Shown piece by piece: positions 44,938 through 55,072 of a stretch of DNA of 64,000 nucleotides (the stretch's first letter is position 1; the number at the start of each line of letters is the position of its first letter). The DNA comes from an uncultured Sunxiuqinia sp. GTDB lineage: Bacteria; Bacteroidota; Bacteroidia; Bacteroidales; Prolixibacteraceae. The stretch spans positions 1,364,001-1,428,000 of the forward strand of contig NZ_OY782770.1 in the NCBI RefSeq assembly GCF_963678245.1, read 5' to 3'. The notes under the pieces were generated by a model. That model worked only from the letters and a program-made list of their open reading frames with translations. It ran no database searches and was not told the DNA's origin. A program made the position numbers and the translations under genes.

Positions 44938-47900
44938 ATGTGTGGAGTTTGTATTATGAGAATATTGTTGAGATATATCATTATTATTTTATTGTCGACA
45001 GTAGTCATTGCTGCAAAGGCTGAATTGACTAACAATATATTCGATATCAGGCATATCGGATATTCGGAGGGTCTCAGCAGTCAACGCGTATTTTCGATTG
45101 TTGAAGATCAGAACAGCGCAATGTGGATTGCCACAAAAGCAGGAATAGATCGCTATAACGGCAATACCATAAAAAGCTATACATTATCAGGTAACTTTTA
45201 CTACGGAGACATGGGCGGGCGTACACTTCGTTTGCTGTACGACAAGCAGTACGGACTATGGGCGTACGACAATACCGGGAGAATATATCGTTATTCAATA
45301 CAGGATGACCGTTTCGAACAATATATGTACCTGGCCCAATTCATCAACGAAGAAATTATTTTAAACAAGTTGTGTCTGGATCAAAACGGGACATTATGGT
45401 TGGGACTTAGCATCGGGCTATATAAGAAAGAAGCTGCAAAACCGATCACTCCGGTCATTCGCGGACAATATGTAAATGACATTATATCTACAGGCGAATC
45501 GCTTTTTATTGGTACATCCACAGGGGTGCTACAGCTTTCGTACGCGCAATTAGACAAAGCGGATTGGCTGCTAAAAGGAAAAGATGTACAAACGCTCTTT
45601 CACGACGTAACGAGTAATGAACTTTGGATAGGTACTTTTAATAATGGCTTGTGGGTGAAGAATCTAAACACTTCTGATCTGCTCCGCTTGGAAGAACAAA
45701 GCTCCGGATTTCTGAACCCGATAAGAGCGATTACAAGCTATAACACGGAAACATTGCTGGTAGGAATAGATGGAGGAGGAGTTTACGCAGTTGACCGGGA
45801 TTCGAAAAAGTGCCATCTACTTATGAGTACGGAGGATAGCACCGATATTTTCTTACCAGGCAACGGGATCTATGCCGTCACCAAAGATAACCAGGGAAAC
45901 ATTTGGATAGGAAGTTACACCGGGGGAGTATCTGTTGCTATTTTATTGAAATACCCGATTACGATATTAACCCATCAAAGGGGAAATCCGCAATCATTAG
46001 CGAATAACAATGTCAATGATGTTGAAGAAGATGCCAATGGAAACCTATGGTTTGGCACTGACATTGGAATCAGTGTTCGTGATAAATCCTCGCATTTGTG
46101 GAGTCACTGGTTAAAGGGTATTGTTGTAGTTGCTTTGAGCAAAGGGGAGAATGGATCGGTATGGGCAGGCACATACGGAGACGGCATATACCTTCTGAAC
46201 AGCCGGAAACAGGTTGTTCGTCATCTTACCAAAAAACAAGGAGGGCTAACAACAAACTATGTTTTCTCGCTCAAACAAGATACAGACGGGAACTTATGGG
46301 TGGGAGGCTTGGATGGACAGCTGTTGATGATGAATAAAGAGGGGCATCCGGAGCGAACATACGATATTAAGTGGATACATTCCATAGAGGAGGTGAATGA
46401 TAACCAAATAGCCGCAGCCACAGTGAATGGATTCTGCCTGGTGAATAAGCGTACAGGGGAAATAAAACGCTATGCAACCTCACAAGAGCATCACGAACAA
46501 AGTGTTAGCGCCTATATTATATCAATGCTTTTTAATGCCGACAGCACTGTATGGCTGGGAACCGAGGGAGGTGGCCTAAATCTGTATGATATGCGAACCC
46601 GGGAGTCAAGAATATTCACCATGCAGGACGGGCTTCCGTCTAACGATGTGTATAGTCTGCAACGAGATGCCAGAGGGCGTTTGTGGGTAAGTACGGGAAA
46701 AGGACTTGCGCTCATCGAGAACTCTCAGGTGTCGAACCTTAATTATTTGGGTGACATCGACAAAGAATATAACAAATCTTCTTTTGCACGGCTTACAGAC
46801 GGGAAATTTGCCTATGGCAGTACAAATGGCGCTGTCTTAGTTACGCCCGACTCGATAACTATGACAAACTATCAGGCACAATTAAAATTTACCGGCTTGA
46901 CAATAGATTATTTGACCGCCGATGAAGAAAAGCGTTTGCGGCCTGCAATCTACGACATGCTGAAGAAAGGCATGGTTGAACTTGACTACAAACACAACTC
47001 ATTCTCAGTATCCTTTGAGTCGATCAATTACCGCTTTCAGCGTGACATTGCATACCAGTATATTCTGGAAGGATACGAGAAATCATGGAGTAGCCTGTCG
47101 TCCAATGGTATGGTGAGGTATACGAATGTGTCTCCGGGCTCTTATCTCCTTAAAGTACGCAGCTTGCGCCGAAATAATGGGAAAACAATATCGGAACAAA
47201 CACTTGTTGTAAAAGTCGCTCAACCCTGGTGGAATTCGTGGTGGGCATGGATGCTTTACATTTGCGTGGTGGGTATTGTCTTGTCTTTTATTTGGCGTTA
47301 CAAGAGTAATCAACTTCAGAAACGGTACGATGAAGACAAAATAAGGTTTTTCATTGATACTGCACACGACATCAGGACACCTGTAACACTAGTTATGGCT
47401 CCTTTGGACGACCTGCGTAAGGAGAAGGGGCTCTCGGACAAAGCCCTTTACCTCCTGGAACTGGCCCACAACAATACGAATAAGCTTTATAAACTGATCA
47501 CTCAGCTGCTCGAATTTGAAAAAGCAGACACCCACAAGCAGCACACTGTATTAACCCCTTTAAATTTCAATGATATCCTTGCCGAAGAGATTGCCGGTTT
47601 CCAGCCATTGTGCGATAAGAAACAATTGCATTTAAGTCTCTCGTTGCCCGATGAAGACGTTTACGTTATGGCAGATTTGCATATTGTTGAGATACTGCTG
47701 GACAATCTCGTTTCCAATGCCATTAAGTATACGATGCCGCAGGGTGATGTTCGCATAAGTTTAAATTACACAAAACGAAAAGCCATCATAGAGATCAAAG
47801 ATAGTGGCATAGGCATTCCGAAAAAGGCAAAGAAACACTTGTTTGCTGATGTTTACAGAGCCGAAAATACACAGAAATTGAACGAAGGAGGAACAGGCTT

Positions 47901-48960
47901 TGGGCTCTTACAGGCACGCCGGATAATAAAAATACTACGCGGAAAGATCACTTTTCAATCCGAAGAGAATAAGGGCAGTACCTTTACGGTAACGCTGCCG
48001 AGAACGTATGCCGTTCCTAATTCCGACTCTAAGCAAGCTGTTACCTCAAAAGAACTCATGTTCCCGAAGACGACAGATGCTGCCGGACAAAAATTAGGCA
48101 AGACACGCAGCATAAGCCAGCAAACAGGAAAAGATACACTGCTTATCGTAGAAGATCACGAAGCCCTTCGCTATTACCTGCGTGAAACTTTCGAGAACGA
48201 TTACCGGGTGGTTGACGTTGCTGACGGGCAGGAAGCGCTCACATACCTCTCAAACGAATACCCAGACCTGATCCTGTCCGACGTAATGATGCCGGGCATA
48301 CAAGGAGATGAGCTTTGCAGGCTAATCAAAGAAAATCCGGATACCGCAGGCATACCTCTCATTCTGCTTACTGCAAAAGTTAATCATGATGCCACTGTTG
48401 AAGGATTAAAGAAAGGTGCTGACGATTATATTCCCAAGCCATTCAGCACCGAGATTCTAAAACTGAAAGTGCAGGGGCTGATTGCCAACAGAAACAGACA
48501 ACGCGACGTTTTTATGCGGCAAGCTCTTCTACAAATTGACGCAAAAAAAGAATATCAGAATAATAATGAAAGCCGGGAAATAACCCAAAACAATAAGACC
48601 GATGAACCGGCTTCGGATATGCTGCCCGAAAGTGATCGTCAGTTTATCATACGAGCAACTCAACTCGTTATCGCGAACATGAGTAATAATGATTTTAACA
48701 TCAATACGCTGTGCCAGGAAATGGCCATGAGCCGGACTCTTTTTTACAGCCGCCTAAAATCGCTGACCGGGAAAGGGCCACAAGAGTTTATGCGTATCAT
48801 CCGACTTCAGAAAGCAGCGGAACTATTGAAAGACGGTAGAAGCGTGACCGAAGTTGCCGCAGAAACCGGATTTGTAAATCCAAAATACTTTAGTTCGTTG
48901 TTTAAAAAACAATTTGGCATACAACCTAGCAAATACAATCAAACCGATTCAGCGCCATAA
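44938..48960 (+). CDS. Hybrid two-component system sensor/AraC regulator (HTCS) of the beta-glucan locus
   Basis: A 1340-aa intact HTCS. An export signal (ILLRYIIIILLSTVVIAAKA) precedes two seven-bladed reg_prop beta-propellers (~25-680; blades such as NLWFGTDIGISVRDK and RLWVSTGKGLALI), a Y_Y_Y domain (~690-755), one membrane helix (WWAWMLYICVVGIVLSFIW, ~770), HisKA with His ~810 (FIDTAHDIRTPVTLVMAPLD), HATPase (SNAIKYTMPQG; GTGFGLLQARRI), receiver with Asp ~1114 (DLILSDVMMPGIQG) and a C-terminal AraC domain (TEVAAETGFVNPKYFSSLFK). Met7 is an equally good start. It senses an oligosaccharide in the periplasm and should activate the GH16-susCD genes that follow in the same direction. Confidence 0.94.
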   Translation: MCGVCIMRILLRYIIIILLSTVVIAAKAELTNNIFDIRHIGYSEGLSSQRVFSIVEDQNSAMWIATKAGIDRYNGNTIKSYTLSGNFYYGDMGGRTLRLLYDKQYGLWAYDNTGRIYRYSIQDDRFEQYMYLAQFINEEIILNKLCLDQNGTLWLGLSIGLYKKEAAKPITPVIRGQYVNDIISTGESLFIGTSTGVLQLSYAQLDKADWLLKGKDVQTLFHDVTSNELWIGTFNNGLWVKNLNTSDLLRLEEQSSGFLNPIRAITSYNTETLLVGIDGGGVYAVDRDSKKCHLLMSTEDSTDIFLPGNGIYAVTKDNQGNIWIGSYTGGVSVAILLKYPITILTHQRGNPQSLANNNVNDVEEDANGNLWFGTDIGISVRDKSSHLWSHWLKGIVVVALSKGENGSVWAGTYGDGIYLLNSRKQVVRHLTKKQGGLTTNYVFSLKQDTDGNLWVGGLDGQLLMMNKEGHPERTYDIKWIHSIEEVNDNQIAAATVNGFCLVNKRTGEIKRYATSQEHHEQSVSAYIISMLFNADSTVWLGTEGGGLNLYDMRTRESRIFTMQDGLPSNDVYSLQRDARGRLWVSTGKGLALIENSQVSNLNYLGDIDKEYNKSSFARLTDGKFAYGSTNGAVLVTPDSITMTNYQAQLKFTGLTIDYLTADEEKRLRPAIYDMLKKGMVELDYKHNSFSVSFESINYRFQRDIAYQYILEGYEKSWSSLSSNGMVRYTNVSPGSYLLKVRSLRRNNGKTISEQTLVVKVAQPWWNSWWAWMLYICVVGIVLSFIWRYKSNQLQKRYDEDKIRFFIDTAHDIRTPVTLVMAPLDDLRKEKGLSDKALYLLELAHNNTNKLYKLITQLLEFEKADTHKQHTVLTPLNFNDILAEEIAGFQPLCDKKQLHLSLSLPDEDVYVMADLHIVEILLDNLVSNAIKYTMPQGDVRISLNYTKRKAIIEIKDSGIGIPKKAKKHLFADVYRAENTQKLNEGGTGFGLLQARRIIKILRGKITFQSEENKGSTFTVTLPRTYAVPNSDSKQAVTSKELMFPKTTDAAGQKLGKTRSISQQTGKDTLLIVEDHEALRYYLRETFENDYRVVDVADGQEALTYLSNEYPDLILSDVMMPGIQGDELCRLIKENPDTAGIPLILLTAKVNHDATVEGLKKGADDYIPKPFSTEILKLKVQGLIANRNRQRDVFMRQALLQIDAKKEYQNNNESREITQNNKTDEPASDMLPESDRQFIIRATQLVIANMSNNDFNINTLCQEMAMSRTLFYSRLKSLTGKGPQEFMRIIRLQKAAELLKDGRSVTEVAAETGFVNPKYFSSLFKKQFGIQPSKYNQTDSAP

Positions 48961-49292
48961 CAAATTTAGGACTGAGTTTTCTATTCGATAGATTATAATG
49001 TAACGTTATTGGCGCTTCTTAATTCTCAAATAGTCCGACTCTACAGCTCCACCTACAGGCAATAAAAAGACGACTGAAAGCCCATTAAATAGGGGAAATG
49101 ATCGAAAAATTGTCTGGAATCGAACCTTATTTGTCAGCTATCAATCCATCGTTTTTAACTACTATTCCCACTTTTGCCCTGCTATTTTGAATAAAAGGAA
49201 AAATGATCTTCCAAATACGCTTCTGGGAGATGTTTAATTCCAGCCTAACTCAAAACAGCCAAAGAAACAAGTTTAATCTAAACAGTTGTAAT
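48961..49292. other. Regulatory interval between HTCS and GH16 gene
   Basis: About 330 bp without an ORF of interest. It should contain the HTCS binding site and promoter of the GH16-susC-susD operon. TGCTATTTTG near 49179 is one base short of the TAnnTTTG spacing. No obvious direct-repeat operator was found by eye. Confidence 0.4.
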
Positions 49293-50114
49293 ATGAGAGA
49301 AACAGCAGTCTTACTACTCTTGGTGTGTTTAATGCTACAATCCTGCTCATCAAACGATGATGAGGATAAAGGAGAACACGGGAATTTATTTTTCAAAGAC
49401 GATTTTGAATCTTTCGATGAAAATATCTGGACCAAAGAAGTGCGTGAAGCAGGATGGGTAAACCAGGAACTGCAAGCTTACAATGCTGCGCATGTTTCTG
49501 TGGGTACAGACGAAGGTAAATCGGTACTGATTTTAACCGCCGAACGCAAAGGCAATAAAATCTACTCCGGACGTGTAAATACCGAGGGAAAAAAGAACTT
49601 CAGATTTAGAAAGATAGAGGCAAGCATTAAGCTTCCCAAAACTGCAAACGGACTTTGGCCAGCTTTCTGGATGATGGGAGACACTGGAAAGCCTTGGCCG
49701 CAATGTGGAGAAATTGATATTTTGGAGATGGGCGAACGTCATGGAATTACCAAAGCTACAACCGAAACATTTCTGAACACAGCAATCCACTATGGGACTG
49801 ATGCTGGCTCGGGACATGAGCAAGAATACCATGCGGCAAACTTCTCACATAGTTTACAGGACGGCCAATACCATATTTACACGCTAGAATGGAACAAAGA
49901 TCGTCTGACAGTGTCGGTTGATAATATCGAGTTTTATTCATTCGACATTAGCGAAACTAGCGGACGCTCTGCGTATTTCCACGATAACTTTTTTATTCTG
50001 TTTAACCTTGCGGTAGGTGGTTCTTTTACTGGCATCTCCGACATAAACGAAATTACTGCTTTAAAAGACGGGGAAAAGGTGAACATGTATATTGACTGGG
50101 TGAAAATCTATTAA
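49293..50114 (+). CDS. GH16 beta-glucanase (laminarinase-type) lipoprotein
   Basis: A 273-aa enzyme. I start it at ATG 49293, where a lipoprotein signal begins (RETAVLLLLVCLMLQSCSSN, Cys ~17) followed by acidic residues typical of surface export. The GH16 catalytic motif GEIDILEMGERHG carries nucleophile and acid/base Glu; upstream LWPAFWMMGD and downstream ALNTAIHYG-like HYGTDAGSGHEQE and TLEWNKDRL fit laminarinases. The extra Met in the active-site loop is typical for beta-1,3-glucanases rather than agarases or carrageenases. It would cut beta-1,3 or mixed-linkage glucan at the cell surface. susC follows 17 bp later. Confidence 0.9.
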   Translation: MRETAVLLLLVCLMLQSCSSNDDEDKGEHGNLFFKDDFESFDENIWTKEVREAGWVNQELQAYNAAHVSVGTDEGKSVLILTAERKGNKIYSGRVNTEGKKNFRFRKIEASIKLPKTANGLWPAFWMMGDTGKPWPQCGEIDILEMGERHGITKATTETFLNTAIHYGTDAGSGHEQEYHAANFSHSLQDGQYHIYTLEWNKDRLTVSVDNIEFYSFDISETSGRSAYFHDNFFILFNLAVGGSFTGISDINEITALKDGEKVNMYIDWVKIY

Positions 50115-50131
50115 TCTTAACTATAAATCCT

Positions 50132-53100
50132 ATGAAACTAAAAGCTTACAAACGCATTTTGTTTAGCGGACTACTAGCTGCCTGCCTATTCGGAAGCATA
50201 TTCCAAATGAAAGCGGCAGGATTAAATTATTCCGCTATAGCACAACAAGAACTCAATGTTACTGGAGTGGTGAGGGATGCTCTTGGCACCATCATTGGAG
50301 CAACTGTTGTTGAGAAAGGAAGTCTTAGCAATGGAACCATAACCAATGAAGAAGGCAAATTCAGCCTAAGTGTCCATCCGGGAGCCACTCTTATCATTAG
50401 TTATATCGGCTATAAAACCCAGGAAGTAGCGGTCAGTCAGGCTCCGCTGGATATTGTTTTAGAACAAGACAATAAAATGGTTGAAGACGTGGTAGTTACT
50501 GCCTTGGGGATTAAGAGAGAACGCAAGGCACTGGGTTATAATGTGGCCGAAGTAAAGGGCGAGGCCTTTACAAAAGCCAAGGAAACCAATGTCATTAATT
50601 CAATGGCTGGCCGTGTACCTGGATTGGTAGTTAGTCAAACCGCCGGCGGGCCATCCGGATCTACCCGTGTTCTCTTGCGTGGTAGCACCGAAATGACCGG
50701 AAATAACCAGCCACTGTATGTAATCGATGGCATTCCACTCGACAATACCAATTATGGTAGTGCCGGTACTTCCGGAGGTTTCGACCTTGGCGACGGTATT
50801 TCAGGCATCAACCCCGATGATATCGAAAATATGTCGGTACTTAAAGGTCCTGCTGCTTCTGCTCTTTACGGTAGTCGTGCCAGCCATGGTGTCATCCTGA
50901 TTACCACCAAAAAAGCAGACGGAAAGAAAAGCTTCGATGTGGAATACAACGGAACCCTTACTTTCGACACACAGCTTGCCAAATGGAACGACATACAACA
51001 GGCTTATGGTATGGGCAGCAACGGTACTTATAGCATTGATGCGGTGTCTAATACCAATAAAAGTTGGGGTGCGAAAGCTGACGGAAGCAACTCGCTGAAA
51101 TACTTTGACGGGGTGGAGCGACCATACTTCATCATACCCGACAATACCTCTGGCTTTTTCCGCACAGGTCTTACTTCCAGCAATACTGCCATCATCAGCT
51201 CAAGCAGTGGTAATGGTGGGGTACGCTTCACTTATTCCGACATGCGTAACAAAGACATTGTTCCGGAAACCCATATGAGCCGTAACATCTTTAACCTGCG
51301 TGCCAATACTTCTATGGGGAAAGTGGATTTTGATTTCAGTGTTAACTATACGCGCGAAGATGTAAAAAATCGTCCTGCTTTAGGAGATAGCAAATCGAAT
51401 ATTGGTAAAAACCTGATGACTTTGGCCACCACTTACGATCAACGATGGCTAAAAACATACCAGGATGCAAGTGGCGAATACGCCAACTGGAATGGTATGG
51501 ATCCCTACAATGTGAATCCTTATTGGGATGTCTATAAAAACAACAACGACTCAAAGAAAGATCAATTCCGATTCAGCGGAAAAGCTATTTGGAATGTTAA
51601 TAAACACCTGAAGTTCCAGGGAACAGCGGGTGCCGAACTCAACTGGTTTGTTTTCGAAGACTATAAAGCTCCCACTACTCCCGGATTTGAAGCAGGACGC
51701 CTTCAAAACAGCTCATTTCAAAACCGGATGTATAATTTTGAGCTACTTGCTCTTTACAACAATAGCTGGGGAGACTTCGACTTTAATGGTACTCTCGGAG
51801 GGAATGTGTACAAGGTGGATAACAAAACCACTGTCACCACTGCTCAGGATATGCAAATTCGCGATGTAGTGGCATTGATGAGTTTTAATGAAATAAGCTT
51901 AGAGCCAAGTAGTTACCGCAAGCAAATTAACTCGGTTTACGGTGCAGCCAATTTGGGGTGGAAACACATGCTTTATTTTGATGCCACGCTGCGCGGAGAC
52001 CAATCGTCGACTCTGCCTACCAGCAACAACATCTATGTCTATCCTTCTTTCTCTGGCAGTTTTGTGTTTTCCGAACTCGCTCAGTTAAAGGAAATCATAC
52101 CTTACGGAAAGCTTCGTATGTCGTGGGCCCAGGTAGGTAGCGATACTGACCCTTACCAGTTAGGGCTGGTATATACTAAGTCTAAATTTACTTATCCCGG
52201 CTACACCATCGGCTATATCGACAACAACACAATTCCAAACAAGGATTTAAAACCTACAAAGACAAACTCTTTCGAGATAGGTTTGGATACAAAGTTTCTA
52301 AATAATCGGGTTGGCGTAGATTTTACCTACTATACGCAGACTAGTAAAAATCAGATTATGGGAATGGCCAACTCCTGGACATCTGGCTACAACTACCGAC
52401 TGATTAATGCCGGCGAAATTGAGAATAAAGGTATAGAAGTAGCTCTTAATACACGTCCCATTGAGACGAAAGACTTTTCCTGGGATTTAAATCTGAACTT
52501 CTCGAAGAATAGCAACAAGGTAAAAACACTCGTCGACGATATGGATATGTTTGAATTGGAAAAAGCTGCATGGCTTGATGTTCAGGTAGCGGCCAAAGTG
52601 GGCGAGGATTTCGGTTCGATTGTAGGGCCAGACTTTAAATACAATCAAAATGGAGATGTCCTCATCGACCCGCAAACTGGTTTGCCTCAATATGATAAGA
52701 GCAATCATGTGCTGGGAAATGCATCCTGGGACTGGACCGGAGGTGCAACTACTACTTTAACTTACAAAAGACTTTCGCTTTCTGCCATCTTTGATATAAA
52801 AGTGGGAGCTGATCTTTACTCCATGTCTGCCCGTGCTGCTTATGAATCGGGAAAGAGCAAAGAAACACTTGCCGGACGTGAAGGATGGTACCGATCAGAG
52901 GAGCAACGTCAAGCTGCCGGAATTGCCAAAGGATCTTCCGAATGGACTCCAACTGGAGGGTATATTGCTCCCGGCGTAATCGATAATGGCGACGGCACTT
53001 ATCGTCCCAATGACATTTACATCAATCCCGAGGATTACTGGATGAGTGTAAGCCGTAATGCGCCGTCGATGTTTGTATTTGATAACTCGTATGTGAAATT

Positions 53101-53323
53101 ACGCGAACTAACGTTGAGTTACAATGTGCCGAAATCTCTGTTAGGAAACGTTGTAAAAGGTCTCAACCTCTCATTTGTTGCACGTAACCCATTTATTATA
53201 TGGAAAAACATTCCGAACATCGATCCGGATTCCAATTATAACAACACAACTGGTATGGGTATGGAGTATGGCTCATTACCATCGCGCAGAAATTATGGGT
53301 TCAACGTAAATGTTAAATTCTAA
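50132..53323 (+). CDS. SusC/RagA-type TonB-linked outer-membrane transporter
   Basis: A 1063-aa SusC-like transporter. Signal peptide (residues 1-30), CarboxypepD_reg-like domain (NVTGVVRDALGTIIGATVVE), the SusC hallmark KMVEDVVVTALGIKRERKAL, plug domain (VLLRGSTEMTGNNQPLYVID; SVLKGPAASALYGSRASHGV) and a 22-strand barrel ending YGFNVNVKF. Together with the SusD-like protein 41 bp downstream it imports oligosaccharides made by the surface GH16. Codon use in this locus seems more G/C-rich than around it. Confidence 0.96.
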   Translation: MKLKAYKRILFSGLLAACLFGSIFQMKAAGLNYSAIAQQELNVTGVVRDALGTIIGATVVEKGSLSNGTITNEEGKFSLSVHPGATLIISYIGYKTQEVAVSQAPLDIVLEQDNKMVEDVVVTALGIKRERKALGYNVAEVKGEAFTKAKETNVINSMAGRVPGLVVSQTAGGPSGSTRVLLRGSTEMTGNNQPLYVIDGIPLDNTNYGSAGTSGGFDLGDGISGINPDDIENMSVLKGPAASALYGSRASHGVILITTKKADGKKSFDVEYNGTLTFDTQLAKWNDIQQAYGMGSNGTYSIDAVSNTNKSWGAKADGSNSLKYFDGVERPYFIIPDNTSGFFRTGLTSSNTAIISSSSGNGGVRFTYSDMRNKDIVPETHMSRNIFNLRANTSMGKVDFDFSVNYTREDVKNRPALGDSKSNIGKNLMTLATTYDQRWLKTYQDASGEYANWNGMDPYNVNPYWDVYKNNNDSKKDQFRFSGKAIWNVNKHLKFQGTAGAELNWFVFEDYKAPTTPGFEAGRLQNSSFQNRMYNFELLALYNNSWGDFDFNGTLGGNVYKVDNKTTVTTAQDMQIRDVVALMSFNEISLEPSSYRKQINSVYGAANLGWKHMLYFDATLRGDQSSTLPTSNNIYVYPSFSGSFVFSELAQLKEIIPYGKLRMSWAQVGSDTDPYQLGLVYTKSKFTYPGYTIGYIDNNTIPNKDLKPTKTNSFEIGLDTKFLNNRVGVDFTYYTQTSKNQIMGMANSWTSGYNYRLINAGEIENKGIEVALNTRPIETKDFSWDLNLNFSKNSNKVKTLVDDMDMFELEKAAWLDVQVAAKVGEDFGSIVGPDFKYNQNGDVLIDPQTGLPQYDKSNHVLGNASWDWTGGATTTLTYKRLSLSAIFDIKVGADLYSMSARAAYESGKSKETLAGREGWYRSEEQRQAAGIAKGSSEWTPTGGYIAPGVIDNGDGTYRPNDIYINPEDYWMSVSRNAPSMFVFDNSYVKLRELTLSYNVPKSLLGNVVKGLNLSFVARNPFIIWKNIPNIDPDSNYNNTTGMGMEYGSLPSRRNYGFNVNVKF

Positions 53324-53364
53324 ACGAATTTCAAGTTTAATTCATTCACAAAGAATATAATACA

Positions 53365-55047
53365 ATGAAATACAATCTATCTTATATTGCAATAATATTG
53401 GTGACCTCTTTGCTGTTCTTTACCGCTTGCAGTGATAAGTACATGGAAGATATGAACACCGACCCTTCGAAGGCTGCTACTGTTGACCCTAATGCCCAGC
53501 TTACTACTGCACAACTGCAAACGTACGGAGATCTGGGGATGGTCGAGATCTATCGCAACTATCTTTACGCATTCAATCAACATCTAATGGGATGTTGGAA
53601 TACAACAAATTTTGGTGGACGCCACACACAAGATAATAGTGAGATGAGCCGTGTCTGGACATCGTTTTATCCAAAGGCCATCAAAGACATCACAGATGCA
53701 GAATCCCGGACTGCTAACGACTCCCTTAAAGTGAATGTTAATTCGGCCTTGCGTATATACAAAGTCTATCTCATGTCTGTTATCACGGACATTTACGGTG
53801 ATGTCCCTTACAGCGAAGCGGGCAAGGGGTTTCTAGAAGGGAAGTTCAATCCCCGTTACGACACGCAGGAAGAAATATACAATGATTTCTTTCTGGAGTT
53901 AAGTAGTGCTGTTGCCAGCTTTGATGCCAGTAAAGATCGAATTACAGGCGATGTTATTTATAAAGGAGACATTGCAGAATGGAAGAAGTTAGGTAATTCT
54001 CTTCGTCTGCGCTTTGCTATGCGAATCTCCGATGTAGCACCGCAAAAAGCTCAGGAAGAGTTTGAAAAAGCACTACAAGCTGATGGCGGTATTCTGGAGA
54101 ATGCCAGTGACGATGCACTTATCAAATACATGAATATTTCGTTCAGCTTTGGGCAGGAAGCTTATTCCGATTATCGGGGTAATGCCTTGTCGCAGTTACT
54201 CTTCGGTAATGACCCTGCCAATAATCCCAGCTACCTTTGTTCTACCTTTTATAATCAGCTTTATGATACCGACGACCCCCGTACTTTCAGGATCGCTCGC
54301 TTCTATTACGATGGGCTTATGAGTTCCACAAGTCCAGACAACCGTATTGACTTAACTGATGAGATCATCGCCAAAGGTGTTGAGACTCACCCGCGTGATC
54401 CGGGAGCTTTCTCTTGGGAACCGTGGCCTACTGGTTACGACAGCGATATCTTGAAAGAGCTTGCCAAAACCAATCCTTCAGTTACACCCAGTGTAGCTCG
54501 CGAAACCGAACCCAAACTGGCCAATAATTTTCTTAGAGGCGATAATCCCGGTGTCGTGATAACTTCGGCAGAAGTGAAGTTTTTGTTAGCAGAAGCCAAA
54601 TTAAAAGGATGGAATGTTGGAGGTACCTCTGTTAACGACCTGTATATTCAAGGAGTACGGGAAGCTATGGATTTTCTGACTGATAATTATAATTGTGAAG
54701 CTGTATCCGACGAGGAATTTAATACGTTCATTCCGAATATTAACATAGGCTACACGAACGAGCAGAAAAAGAAAGCGATTAACACTCAAGCTTGGATTCT
54801 CCATCTCACCAATCCGGCCGAGTGCTGGGCCAACGTTCGCCGATCAGGCTATCCCGCGCTTAAATCTCCTGCCGATTACGGCTTCGGCCAGTTCCTAACC
54901 GGAGGTAATGAAATTCCGGTACGCCTTTCTTATCCGGTACTCGAATCATCATATAACAAAGCAAGTTATGATGACGCATTGACCCGAATGGGAGGTGATG
55001 ATAGCTGGCACACACGCGTATGGTGGAATAAAATAATTACGGAATAA
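53365..55047 (+). CDS. SusD/RagB-type surface glycan-binding lipoprotein
   Basis: A 560-aa lipoprotein: signal ATIALS-type IAIILVTSLLFFTACSDKYM (Cys ~22), then the SusD-like_2 fold: MNTDPSKAATVDPNAQLTTA, helical TPR units (VNSALRIYKVYLMSVITDIY, GDVPYSEAGKG), and the C-terminal INTQAWILHLTNPAECWANV followed by IPVRLSYPV. It forms the lid over the SusC barrel. Part of the GH16-susC-susD operon. Confidence 0.94.
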   Translation: MKYNLSYIAIILVTSLLFFTACSDKYMEDMNTDPSKAATVDPNAQLTTAQLQTYGDLGMVEIYRNYLYAFNQHLMGCWNTTNFGGRHTQDNSEMSRVWTSFYPKAIKDITDAESRTANDSLKVNVNSALRIYKVYLMSVITDIYGDVPYSEAGKGFLEGKFNPRYDTQEEIYNDFFLELSSAVASFDASKDRITGDVIYKGDIAEWKKLGNSLRLRFAMRISDVAPQKAQEEFEKALQADGGILENASDDALIKYMNISFSFGQEAYSDYRGNALSQLLFGNDPANNPSYLCSTFYNQLYDTDDPRTFRIARFYYDGLMSSTSPDNRIDLTDEIIAKGVETHPRDPGAFSWEPWPTGYDSDILKELAKTNPSVTPSVARETEPKLANNFLRGDNPGVVITSAEVKFLLAEAKLKGWNVGGTSVNDLYIQGVREAMDFLTDNYNCEAVSDEEFNTFIPNINIGYTNEQKKKAINTQAWILHLTNPAECWANVRRSGYPALKSPADYGFGQFLTGGNEIPVRLSYPVLESSYNKASYDDALTRMGGDDSWHTRVWWNKIITE

Positions 55048-55072
55048 CAATAAAGAAGTAAATTGAAGAAAT